Positions 30,993 to 41,900 of a stretch of DNA of 64,000 nucleotides are shown in pieces. This DNA comes from Orychophragmus violaceus (Eukaryota; Streptophyta; Magnoliopsida; Brassicales; Brassicaceae). How positions within the stretch are numbered: position 1 is the first letter of the stretch; the number at the start of each line of letters is the position of its first letter. The notes below the pieces were generated by a model. It was not told where the DNA came from and made no database searches. It saw only the letters and a list, made by a program, of their open reading frames with translations. Location of the stretch: contig CM058236.1 of NCBI GenBank assembly GCA_030180135.1, forward strand, positions 4,774,001 through 4,838,000. Reading direction: 5' to 3'. Position numbers and translations under genes: made by a program.

Positions 30993-32520
30993 TGACTAGG
31001 CCTTAATATGGTGTCTACAACACTCTTTCCCTTGATGGAGCTTGAAATTTGGCTCACCTGAGTGTCCAATTGCTTCACATGAGTGTTTAGAGACTCAAAC
31101 TTCCCATTGAGATCCTCATAAACAGCATCTAACTTCTTGTTGCAGTCCACAACAATCTTAGTCTGTCCTTCCAACAGCTGTTCCATCATAGCCTCCATCT
31201 TACTCTCATGAGTAGTAGCTACAGGAGGCGCTTGGTAAGAGGAAGATCCATAAGTCCTCTGATTACCTTGTTGGAAAGGTTTCTGAAAACCAGCATTATG
31301 TCCAAAGCCAGAAGAGTTTTGATTGCTTGTGAAAGCACTCTTCTGACCACTGAAAAACCTATTACCAGACTGATTACCAAACCTGTTTCCTTGGAAACCA
31401 GATCCTCCGATGTAGTTCACATCCTCTTCCTGATCATCTTCTTCAGCATTGATCATCTCAACATCTTGAGCAAAGTGGACAGCTTTCTTCCCAGCTAGAA
31501 GATTGCAAACAGTGTCCAACTTAGATCTAATATCAGATATCTCCGAATTCTCCATCTTCCCACCGGACTTCTTCCTTCTCTCATCAGTAGTCTTGCAGCT
31601 ATTGTTGCTTACTAAATTATCTATCAACTGCTTAGCTTTAGCAGGAGTCCTGGTGTTAAAGTTGGCATTGCTAGAATTTTCCAATGCAGTCTGATATGGA
31701 AGATCTATTCCTCTAAAGAAGATACCTAATAGCGTTACCTCTGTGAATCCATGATGCGGGCAGTCACGTTGGTACTTCTTAAACCTCATCCAGGCTGTCT
31801 TAAAAGGCTCTGTCGGACCTTGGGTGAAGGTGAGAATGTCCTGTATGACTGATCGGAGCGAGCATCATCGTAGAAGTGTCGCAGAAACTCTCTTTTCAGA
31901 GCGGCCCAAGTAACAAACGTTCCATATGGGAGTTGTTTCAGCCAGGCTGCAGCATCTCCAGTGAGAGAGTACGGGAAAAGCTTGAGGAACAGATAGTCCT
32001 GGCATACTCCATCATACTTTATTCCGGTGACTATGTCCTCAAACTCATCTATGTGATCCATCGGCTGCTCACTTGGAGAGCCATGGAAGGCTTTCTGCCT
32101 CAGGAGTGAGTAGTAGATGGTCTTGATCTCAAAATCATTCCTCTCAAAATCAGGAGGTACAAGAGCTGACCGGTTAGCATGAAACTCATCCAGACGGTTA
32201 TAGTCAGCTAAAGTCCTCTCATGAACAACCATCTGTCTACCTTGGGCCTGTCCTTGGCCTTGGTTCTTCTCCTGTTGCGGTTGCTCGGGAGGATCAGGGA
32301 TAACATTCCCTTCAGCATCAATCGGCTCTCCAGCAGCATTGTACGGATTGTTGTGTCGATCCCTCAGGGTACCTTGAGCATCAGGCTTTATGATCACACG
32401 TTCAACAACCATCCTTGCTCTTTGAACTCTTCTGTTAGTCCTCTCTAGTCTAGCAAGTTCTTCAAGTTGGAGGTTAACGCGATTAGTATTCGGATTACTT
32501 CTGGTATCACACGTCTGCAT
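30965..32520 (-). pseudogene. gag: Athila gag (copy C)
   Basis: From ATG 32520 (MQTCDTRSNP) the capsid half reads to the same frameshift seen in copy B (here near 31830-31855). The second half (31789-30965) then reads without a stop through KKYQRDCPHHGFTEV, GKKAVHFAQDVEM and the Gly/Asn-rich and coiled-coil-like tail. It lacks the TAG that interrupts copy B, but a one-base change near 31013 alters the last residues. It shares the EQPMDHIDEFEDI capsid block with copies A and B. As part of a deleted element it could supply only a broken Gag. Confidence 0.85.
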
Positions 32521-32534
32521 AAACCATCTGTAAT

Positions 32535-32625
32535 CGCCAAGCAACGATCGATGCTAACAGTGCAACGATCGATTCAACTCCAATCGCCTAGTAACAATCG
32601 ACGCAGAAGGTGCAACGGTCGATGC
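32535..32625. repeat. Two spaced GATCG pairs in the Athila leader (copy C)
   Basis: Same layout as in copies A and B, with one core changed (TAACAATCG), showing slow decay of the motif. Confidence 0.75.
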
Positions 32626-32763
32626 TATGCGATTATGAAACCTGCGACAGAGAGAAAACAGAGAAAAATCAGTAAACAAAAAAAAAAAAAAAAAATCCTA
32701 ATAAAAACCCTAAGTTCGAAGCTATCGAAGACTCTAAGAGTCCCCGGCAACGGCGCCAACTAC

Positions 32764-33962
32764 TGATAGGTGTAAGTTTTAACCCTATACTAACTGCAAG
32801 TGCACAGTATATCAATGTAGTACTTAGGGATCGAATCCACGAGGACTCTAGGCAACGATAGGATTATAACTAAACATATTAAACTAGGAGAAAGCAAATT
32901 GTATTGAATAACTAAAAAGCAAGCAAGAAAGTAAATCAGTAGCAAGTTGTGGTTGTAAGCAATAAACTAAGGGCGCTAAGTCTAGGGCGTTCTCAGGAAA
33001 TCAGACAAGCAGATAAATCATTCAGTAAGGATCTAACTAAGCTCAGTTCTAGAACTCAAACACAAATATAGAATTAACCAACTTTCGTTGCGAGAATTCT
33101 CTAAGTCTAAGTGCAGTAATCCAAATTCCATTGTAATTACTAACAGATTAAACCAGCTTTAATTCCAAGTTCGATATGTTCACAATCTAATTAAACCAAA
33201 TTCCTTGGCGAGTAATTAAATTGCTCAACCTAAATAGTTTAGATTCTAAACCACACTGTCGTGTCAATCTAGCAACCTAAGATCTAGATTCTAAGTGATC
33301 AAGTTAAAACTAGCATTAAACACAATTTAGTTTGAAGAACATCTATTGATGTGAATCCTTAACTGAATTAATTATATCTAGCAAGTCATGAAATCCCTAT
33401 GAGAAACCCTAAACCTAACTATGAAACTACTCAGACATAGAATATGAAGACATAATCAATGAAATAATAGATATCATAAAAGAGATTAGAATAAGAAAAG
33501 GGGTTCGAAATCTTCTCCAAGAACAAAGTGTAGTACATGATCAGATCAGCCCCAAAAGCTCTAAAAACTCTCTGCTCTAAGTTATGATAGCGTATCTAAA
33601 ACAAAACTTAAAAACCTAATTAAATAGCTAAAACACGTCTTGGGGCTTCTGTGTAAATATCTGGAACTTCTGGGCATCTTTGCAATATCATAATTCTTCA
33701 TTAAACCGCCGAGATCTGGCCTAACTCACTGTGCAACGATCGATGTTGAAGTGCATCGATCGACACACTCCTCTGTTTCGGACAGTGAGCATAAACTCTC
33801 GGGTCAAAACTCCAAAATGCTCCAAATAGCTCCATAATCTCCAAATCCGCTCCAAACGTGTGTGTACCTAATAACACCTATAAAAGACTCGAAAGAAACT
33901 ATAAAAGACTCTAAAACACACTTATATCATGGCATAAAACCGATAAAAACCATGATATATCA
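32764..33962 (-). repeat. Athila LTR 3 (5' LTR of copy C)
   Basis: This is 1199 bp with the same ends as LTRs 1 and 2. Its outer side (33963 on) is not Athila but the gag of another gypsy element, so this is the right border of the array. A GATCG pair lies at 33737-33762. Confidence 0.92.
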
Positions 33963-34490
33963 TCTACCTCCCTGGTTTTGGCTAGCAAGCTCTTCAAGAC
34001 GGGCGTTAATGCGCCGTTCCTGTTCATCGAGCTGTGCGGCCAGAGAACGATTTGCGATCTCTTGGGCCCGTGCGTTTGCCTCGTTTCTTCTCGTTCGGTT
34101 TACGAACAAGTTCAACATTGAACGTATTTCAGCGAGGTCGTTCGGGCTTTATCGCTGTTGAGCATAAGGCAGTGGCGAGTTAGGCCTGAGCATTCCAGAT
34201 CCGCCTCCTGGAGCAGGGGCGGAAGTTGAATCGTTTCTCATCCATACCCAATTCCTGCTCGGATCGTTCGTTCCTGACAAAACATTTGTCGGAGTCTGGC
34301 TCGTCGCGATCGTTTGAGCGACTGAGTTGGCTGGTGCCGATGTCGTGGAGACTGAGGCAGAGCTCGTCAACACGCCATCGGTCTGACCCATGGTTCTTAC
34401 CCCTGTGGTGTTCTGAGGAACGTCGTCGACCGTGTGAGGGTGGTCGACTGGTGGAGTGGCGCTGGGAGAGCCAGATTGGTCGAGATTCAT
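33963..34490 (-). pseudogene. gag: Gag N-terminus of a second Tat-type element
   Basis: From ATG 34490 (MNLDQSGSPSATPP) a Ser/Thr/Pro-rich N-terminus reads to a TAA at 34151-34149. The same frame then continues with NDLAEIRSMLNLFVNR and a coiled-coil-like stretch (EERINARLEELASQ, roughly) until it is cut at 33963 by Athila LTR 3. The position just downstream of a Tat-type primer-binding site supports a gag call. The remainder of the element is not visible to the left of the Athila array. Confidence 0.65.
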
Positions 34491-34546
34491 CTCGATCTAT
34501 CGGATCTAAGATCTGATTCTTAAGACAAGAAAAACTATAGATAGTC

Positions 34547-34564
34547 CCCACAGTCGGCGCCAAA
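34547..34564 (-). other. Primer-binding site of the second Tat element
   Basis: On the minus strand TGGCGCCGACTGTGGGG follows the LTR end; it differs from the Athila site (TGGCGCCGTTGCCGGGG). Confidence 0.75.
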
Positions 34565-35103
34565 TGTGAGATCAGAGATTCACAACAAGGATTTGTAATC
34601 GTGGATTTGGACTTTTGGATATAAAGATGATATATATTTCCTATGAATCAAAGACGTTATTGAGATTGATCGTCGAGATAGAATAAACACAATCGAATAG
34701 AGAGTACAAAGTATGATAATCGAGCTATCTAGTCGAAGTGTTCTTGATTAGGGTTGGAATGTCTTGAATGAATCACCACTTCTTCTTTAAATAGTCCTTG
34801 ACTTCGTTCTCTCTGTTCCGATCTTTCGGCCTCGCCGTGATAACGATCTCCGAGATTCGCGGGAATCGGTTGAACCGATGAAGACCAGGTCGTTCTACCT
34901 TTACGTCGTCTCCTATCGAGCTCGAGCTCGATTATTTCTCATTTCGATTGTCGTTTGGGCCTTGGCCAGATCGCGGTCGTATGGGCCCAGAATGGATGAC
35001 GGTCGAGCTATTTGTCTTGATTATGGAACGGGCTCATGATTGTGGGCTTTTGTTTTTGTTTGTCAATGGGCCGGATTTCCTAGAAGGAAATCCAGCACCA
35101 ACA
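34565..35103 (-). repeat. 5' LTR of the second Tat element
   Basis: On the minus strand the sequence starts TGTTGGTGCTGG and ends CTCACA just before the primer-binding site, about 539 bp. The partner LTR is not in the window, so ends rest on TG...CA and the primer-binding site. Confidence 0.7.
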
Positions 35104-35494
35104 CTAACCACGAAACTCGTGTTCACACGCGTCGGATATAGCAGCTCATTTTTGTCGATGAAAAGCAAATTAAAAGGCGACGAAAACGACATTTCAGTAA
35201 CTTGTGGCTCAAATTTTTTATGTCATCTTAATTTGACATGTGTTTATACTTTATACAGTGCAATAAAGTGTAGTTGTTCAGTGCCTTGTTATTAGGATGT
35301 GGAAATATGAATCCATACCAACCAATAATTGCATAATTAAATCTCTCACATGCTATACTATTCACCAATAAAAAATCTATTATACCCTTATCTTTTCATC
35401 ACAATTACAAAATCATTTTTTCTCTTTTTTAAATGTGTTCCAGCGAAAGATTTGTGAGAGATACGAAACAAAGGACGCATGAAGAAGAAGAAGA
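35104..35494. other. No gene recognised
   Basis: AT-rich sequence with no motif that I can assign. The open stretch that crosses from the LTR into this region (34948-35295) is not credible because it spans the element border. Confidence 0.5.
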
Positions 35495-35756
35495 AGGAGG
35501 TAATGATGTTAACAATTTAACCGCATTAACACAAAGTTAACAAGTTAACTTTAAGTTACCATGTTAACAAGATAATGATGTTAACAATTTAACCGAGTTA
35601 ACACAAAATTAACAAGTTAACATTAAGTTACCATGTTAACAAGGTAATGAATTTAACAATTTAACCGCGTTAACACAAAGTTAACTTGTTAACTTTGTGT
35701 TTCCATGTTAACAAGTAACTAACTTAACATTAAGTTACCATGTTAACAAGGGAAGG
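35495..35756. repeat. GTTAAC-rich tandem repeat
   Basis: Roughly 65-70 bp units built from GTTAACAATTTAACCG, ACAAAGTTAACAAG and TTACCATGTTAAC recur about four times with small changes. HpaI-type GTTAAC palindromes recur every 10-20 bp. Confidence 0.8.
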
Positions 35757-35764
35757 GAATGATA

Positions 35765-35838
35765 GTTGTGTTAATTTGGGGTTTAGGATTTATGTTTTAG
35801 GTTTTAGGGTTATGTTTTTGGGTTTAGGGTTAGGGTTC

Positions 35839-35874
<36 letters not shown>

Positions 35875-36112
35875 TAGGGTTTAGGGATTAGGGTTTAACT
35901 TTTGGGGTTATGGTTTAGGTATTAGGGTTATAGTTTTTGGGTTTAGGGTTTTGAGTTTAGCGGTTAGGGTTTAATTTTAGGGTTTAGGGTTTAGGGTTTA
36001 GGGATTAGGGTTTGATTTTTGGGTTTTGGGTTTAAGGATTAAGGTTTTAGTTTTTGGGTTTAGGGTTTACGGTTTAATTTTGGGTTTAGGGATTAGGGTT
36101 TTAAATAACAGA
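35765..36112. repeat. Degenerate telomere-like TTTAGGG tract
   Basis: About 350 bp of TTTAGGG, TTAGGG and close variants (AGGGTTTAGGG, AGGGTTAGGG) on one strand. This is the plant-type telomere unit in an interstitial position. Purest at 35815-35895, more degenerate rightwards. Confidence 0.85.
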
Positions 36113-36419
36113 AACGAGTTAACAAGATAACATTGTTGGATGAACAATATTCGTAGCTATTGTATAAATAGTATTAATCTTAAATCTTTTTATGCCAAAA
36201 TGGTAGTTTTCTAAATATTTCAAAAAAAATATTGGCTTTTTGGATTTTTTTTGTTTCTTTTTCCAAATTATCTAATTTCATGGTCAACTTTTCTCCACAC
36301 CTAATTTTTAAATCATCCATTGTCTCCCACCTCTTTCTCCCGGAAGATGTTTGTTCATTTTGGCCCACACATTCGAACTGCCACTAGTTATTAAATAATT
36401 CAATTTTTATGGATATTGT
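36113..36419. other. No gene recognised
   Basis: AT-rich DNA after the telomere-like tract. A 62-residue Lys-rich open stretch (36368-36180, minus) shows no family resemblance and is not called. Confidence 0.45.
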
Positions 36420-37313
36420 TTGTAGGCCTTAGCGAAATAATCGAACCTGAACTATCAAAATACCTGAACGGATTTTAAATTCTTATATCCAAATAACCGG
36501 AATTGAACCCGAACTAAACTGAGAACCGAATAAGTATCCAAAATATCTAAACTATAATTATATACCCAAAATATTATTTATATTTAGACTTAATATAGCA
36601 AAGTTATCCAAAATTATAATTATAAACATAAATATACTGATTATTTTAGACCAAAATAAATAAATTATCCAAATAAAACAATATATGAATTCTTGTTATA
36701 ATTGTCAAAAGTTGGCAAATTTTTATTCAAATCTAACCAATTTTATTTTTGTTTTATGATTTTTCGTGTATTCGAACCCAAATCGAACCAAGATATAACC
36801 GAACCGAACCGAACCGAATCGGAACCAAAATTCTAAATACCCGAATGGATTTTATATACCTAGAACCGAAAACTCGAAAATCCGAAAGACCCAAACCGAA
36901 CCCGAACACCCATGCCTAATTGTTTGATGATAGTCAATATTGTCTCATGAAATATTTCTAGATCTATCTGAAAATACCTGAAAAAGTATACAACATTATG
37001 GGTCTGACTGGTGAACAAAAACAGAACATTTATATAAGCGGTTAGTAGAAGTGATAAGTAGTTGAATAGTGCAAAACTGTATGTGAAAGCTGTTAATGAA
37101 AGGTATTAGCGAAAGCGGTAACAAAAGCTGAGAGTAACTGTTTTACTGTAGCTTTGTAACGTTTTCGTGATTGGTAACAAATAAAACGGTATGCTTCTAA
37201 CGTTTTTACTGTAGCGTCACCGATCATACCCTATGTCATATGCAACATGTTAACTTTATTATTGGATTAATCACGAAAGTATAATTCACTAAACTCAAGA
37301 AAGCAAAAAGAAA
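36420..37313. repeat. Dispersed AACCGAAC-type repeat, target of the 22.5-kb insertion
   Basis: Sequence dominated by ACCGAAC/CCCGAAC and ATCCAAA words, familiar as a dispersed family in Brassicaceae. Its right part (from about 36940) matches 60150-60265, with two differences: a 232-bp MITE and the 22.5-kb insertion at 37314. It ends with the presumed 9-bp target AAAAAGAAA (37305-37313). Confidence 0.65.
37000..37231. mobile_element. 232-bp MITE with GGGTCTGA / TCATACCC ends
   Basis: Inverted ends GGGTCTGACTGGTGA (left) and its near reverse complement TCACCGATCATACCC (right), flanked by TAT on both sides (36997-36999, 37232-37234). The related sequence at 60190 lacks it. The 3-bp duplication suggests a Harbinger/Tourist type, but TAT is not the canonical trinucleotide. 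Confidence 0.7.
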
Positions 37314-37366
37314 GGGAAAATCATATTTTAAACCATCAAAGTATAATTCACTAGTACTTTAAACGG
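37314..37366 (+). repeat. Left terminal inverted repeat of the 22.5-kb insertion
   Basis: GGGAAAATCATATTTTAAAC then CATCAAAGTATAATTCACTA. Mirrored at 59768-59820. GGGAAAA starts are common among Arabidopsis Mutator-like elements. Confidence 0.75.
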
Positions 37367-37944
37367 GTGATTTGCACATGTTATATCTTTTTAAGTTTTT
37401 CATTGTAGTTTTGTATTTTTTCAAAACTGATTGCAATCTTATATTTTTTTGTGGGTCCTAGCGTTAGAAAGACATAATTACCCCTCGTGGACAGACAAAA
37501 AGATCAAATAACCCTATCAGTGGATATGAGTCACACGATTTCCCACGCCATCCTAACTACCCATCCCTTTTTATTATTATTTTTCCTTTCTTTTCCCATT
37601 CACTCTCTTTCTTACTTTACATTTTTTTCATCCCCCATTTTTTGACAGTTGATATGATGCCTAAGGTGAGGTTTCCAGCCATATAGACCTCCATAATGGA
37701 GATAAAATCGGTCGATGTACCAGAATATTTTAAAAAAAAAATCGAACTTATTGCAGAATTTGGAATGGACAGTTTAGACTGGGTGTCCACAATATCGACT
37801 ATTCGTGGATACTACCACAATCATATCACATGCTAGACGCTTCTCATGGATAGGAGGTGGCGAATCGAAATGTTTCCTTTGGATGGATAGTGGTCCATAC
37901 GTACTTTGTGTCCACAAATTTCACAATTATGTGAACTCTTGACC

Positions 37945-38640
37945 ACTTTATGTTCATCAGAAGCGTCAAACATGTGATATAATTGTGCTAGTGTCCACGA
38001 ATAGTCGATACATAGTAGAACTCTTGACCATCTTATGTTCATCAGAAGCGTCTAGCATATGATATAATTGTGGTAGTGTCCAAGAATAGTCGATACATAG
38101 TAAACATAGTTTTAAATATTTTCGATCGTACTTTGTGTCCACAAATTCACAATCATGTGAACTCTTGACCACCATCTGTTCACAAGAAGCGTCTAGCATG
38201 TGATATAATCATGATAGTGTCCACGAATAGTCGATACATGGTAGAACTCTTGACCACCTTTGTTCATCAGAAGCGTCTAGCATGTGATATAATCGTGGTA
38301 GTGTCCACGAATAGTCGATACATAGTACACACAGTTTTTAATATTTTTGATGTGCCCACATATTCACAATCATGTGAACTCTTGACCACCTTCTGTTCAT
38401 CAGAAGCGTCTAGCATGTGATATAATCGTGGTAGTGTCCACGAATAGTCGATACATAGTAGAATTCTTGACCATCTTCTGTTCATCAGAAGCGTCCAACA
38501 TGTGATATAATCGTAGTAGTGTCCACGAATAGTCGATACATAGTAAACGCAGTTTAAATATTTTTGATTGCCACTTCCTATCCATGGTAAGCATCTTGCA
38601 TGTGATATGATCGTGGTAGTATCCACGAAATTTTGGACAC
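37945..38640. repeat. Expanded tandem repeat with alternating spacing
   Basis: A core of the type AAGCGTCTAGCATGTGATAT followed by GTGGTAGTGTCCACGAATAG recurs with starts at 37961, 38046, 38187, 38271, 38404, 38489 and a diverged one at 38589. Spacings alternate about 85 and 133-141 bp, a two-unit higher-order repeat. An inverted copy lies at about 37790-37855. Copy 1 (near 17005) and copy 2 (near 39762) of the 3.6-kb segment each hold a single unit. Confidence 0.85.
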
Positions 38641-38940
38641 ATAGTCTAAACTGTCCATTCGAAACTTCCGTATTAAACCAGATTTTTCTTTTTGAATCCG
38701 GTACATCGGCCAATTTTATGTTCATTCTGGCGGTCTATATGGCCGAAAACCTCAATTCCGCCATCCTATCACCCGTCAAAAAATGAGGGGTGGAAATAAA
38801 GGTAAAGTAGAAAAGAGAGTGAAGGGGAAAAGAAAGGAAAAAAATAGATAAGAGGGATAGCGTATATCTCTATCCATCCAAACTATTATTGTCTATGAAG
38901 GTAAAGTGGTCTTTTTGACGCTGAAACCTACAAAAAAATA

Positions 38941-41900
38941 TACAAAAATGCAATAGGTTTTGGAAAGATACAAAATTGATATTACTTTTCAAAAAGATAC
39001 ACTAGATGCAATAATTTCTACTTTAAACCTCTTCACATTTACACTCATACTTTATACCATCAAAATAAAAGAAAACTTTAATGTAAAATCATCAAACTAG
39101 CATTCAAGTTTCTGCCCTCAAAAAAGATAATTGTTATGTTAGTTTCGAGAATTTATTGCACTCAATGTATCTTTTTTAAAAAGTAATTACAATTTTGTAT
39201 CTTTCTAAAAGTGTTTGCATTCTTGTATCTTTTTTTGTAGGTCCAGCGATGGAAAGACAGATTTACCCTCACAGGTGAGGATAGTGCCTAAAAAGTCAAG
39301 GATAGATACTATCCTTCGCTCTTTTCTTGGATGGACACAGATAGATGAGAATAGTGCCTAAAAATTCAAGGATAGATACTATACTTCGCTCTTTTCTTGG
39401 ATGGACACAGATAGGTGTCATACACCACACTTCACATAAATCATGGATAGTTTTGTTTCAAATTTTGATACTAGGATATTATTGGTCTTGTTTCAAATAT
39501 ATATGGATAATTATACTATGATCTATTAATGGATAATAATTTTAGTTTTGAAAAAATAAACATGACTTGGTGGTTAGACAAAGTAATTTTAAGGTAAAGA
39601 ACTAGTTATATGTGATCTTTAACGATATTATTGGTCTTGTTTCGAATATACATCTATGGATAATCATACTATGATCTATTAATGGATATGTAACAAAACA
39701 TGAATACATATATGTTTGTCCATATGTGGAAGATATTAGCATAGTTAAGTTTGGCTATCCATGAGAAGCGTCCATCATGTGATATGATCGTGGTAGTATC
39801 CACGAATATATGAAATTGCGGATACCTACTCTAAACTATCCATTAAAAACTTCCGTAATAAGTCCGTTTTTTTTTTTTTGAATTCCGGTACATCAGCCAA
39901 TTTTAGCTCCATTCAGCCGGTTTATATTGCCGGAATCCTCCCCTCCGACAATCCATCAACCTTCAAAAAATAGGGTGGATGAAATTAATATAAAGTAAGA
40001 AAGAGAAAAGCAGGGGAAGAAAATGAATAAAAATAATAAAATGAAGGATAGTTAGGACCCCTATCCGCTAGGAGATTTAGTCGCGGATTCTAGCATTTTC
40101 CGAGGGATAAAACTGTCTTTATTCTGGTGGGACCTACAAAAAAGATACAGTATTGCAACTGGTTTTAGAAAGATACAAAACTGTAAATATAACACACAAA
40201 AGATACAATACATGCAATTGAACCTAGTTTCGATCATAATTTTTTTTATTATGTTTTAATGATATAGATTCATTTTAAAATTTATAATAAATTATTTTAT
40301 TTATTCTTATATTATATTAATAATTTAAAAACAATTTTTTCTTATTCTCCATCATCTTTTCTCTGTCGTGGTTCCCCTCACAAACTACGCCATCTCAATT
40401 CCATTCTTAAAACTCATTATCTCACATATTAAACCCATAATTATATATTTTGGGAGTTTCACTCATGGAGCTTCCATTACAAAGCTTCAAAATTTCGAAT
40501 TTAGATTTGCTTTATTTCGTTGTTTCACTAATTTTATGATTTATGGGTTTACCGGAGATCGGTTTGCGTCTTTGTGCATTTTCGGTGATGGATTATGGAA
40601 ATGAGTTTCTTTTATTTCCCTGTGTAGGTGAATCGTTGAATTGGGGTTAAAACTTGTGTATTTCTGGTCAATTGATTTTGCAAGTCAAAATGGCTAAGAA
40701 GATGAGACATAGACCAGAACAGTGTGACGGAGGAAAGAAGATCGACAAATTTTGTTTTTACTTTTGTAAATTATTAATAGAATATAATAAATAGATGATA
40801 TAATTTGTTATCCATACCTTTAAATGAGAAGTAATTTTGGGCGATTTCTCACGTGTCGTCACGAGAGAGTTCTGGAGGCGGATAATGATGACGTGGAAGT
40901 GTGACAGGGCAAGCCCAAAAATAAACAAATGAATTTGGTGTTCGATTTATTAACAGGAATGCCATCAGCCGGATTTAAAGTCAATTAATTAATTCATTTT
41001 CTTAAAAAAATCATAAAATCTTTCTGAATATCCTATTATTCGAGTTTGAAAAAAAGATATTTTAGGGCATATACCAAGCTTTCGAGAGAAGTTTTGAAAT
41101 CCTATATAAGGTGAGCTTGGGGTGGCTTAGAAACACAAATCGTCAGCATCTTCCAAAATTTCAAGAAGCTTTTGTCTCATTTTTTTTTCTCATTGGCCGT
41201 GAAAGTTTTCTTCTGGATCATCAAAACTTTGGTCAGATGATCCGTTGTCATTTTTATTGCTTTCTTCTTCTTATCGGTTCTGAAAGAATTTCTATGTTTT
41301 TGGTTTTTTTGTTCGTTTGGTCCCATGAAAGAAGAAGTTCGGTTATCACAAAGCTAAGATCTAATGATGTGATATGAACTAACAAACGTTTGAGATTGTA
41401 TATAGAAAGGAATGTGAGATCTAAACGTACGATTGGATGTTGTTGGCAATACGTTGTTAGTTCACATCACGTGACCCTTTTATCCTAATGAGCTTATGGT
41501 CCGAATTAGTGTTTCTTTCCCATGAAAGAAGATGGTAAAGTTTAAGGATGTGAGATGAACTAACAAGCCTACAAGCTACTCTTTTCCATGGAAAATACCA
41601 AAACGTTTTTATACTTTTGGGTTTAAACCATGGCTATTGTTATTGTTTTGGTATTATTCTAATGTTTGTATTATACGTTTTTATACTTCTACATAAAGCA
41701 CGAATCCAGTAAGATTAGATATGAAATGTTTTATGATTAGAGCGATCGTATGTTTATTACATATTGTTGTTTATGAGTGATTTAAACTTGATATTTCTTT
41801 GTTTTATAATATAGATGTAACTTGGCTAAGAGGGGATGAGCCTATTTCAGCAATTATGTACGATCAAACTAAGATTTCAGACTTCGTTGGACTCATCAAC

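Larger units (their letters stand above)
30301..32763 (-). mobile_element. Athila copy C internal region, deletion derivative
   Basis: Internal region between LTR 2 and LTR 3. It matches copy B's 3' end (30301-30765 to 21866-22325), then jumps at about 30766 to sequence equivalent to 26491 onward in copy B. About 4.2 kb covering ORF-1, spacer and protease is missing. The junction shows only short CC-GG similarity, as expected of end joining. Confidence 0.88.

Noticed and set aside
34948..35295. 115-codon plus-strand ORF
   Set aside because: It spans the border between a Tat LTR and unrelated flanking DNA.
36180..36368. 62-codon minus-strand Lys/Glu-rich ORF
   Set aside because: AT-rich chance frame with no similarity that I can identify and no gene signals around it.
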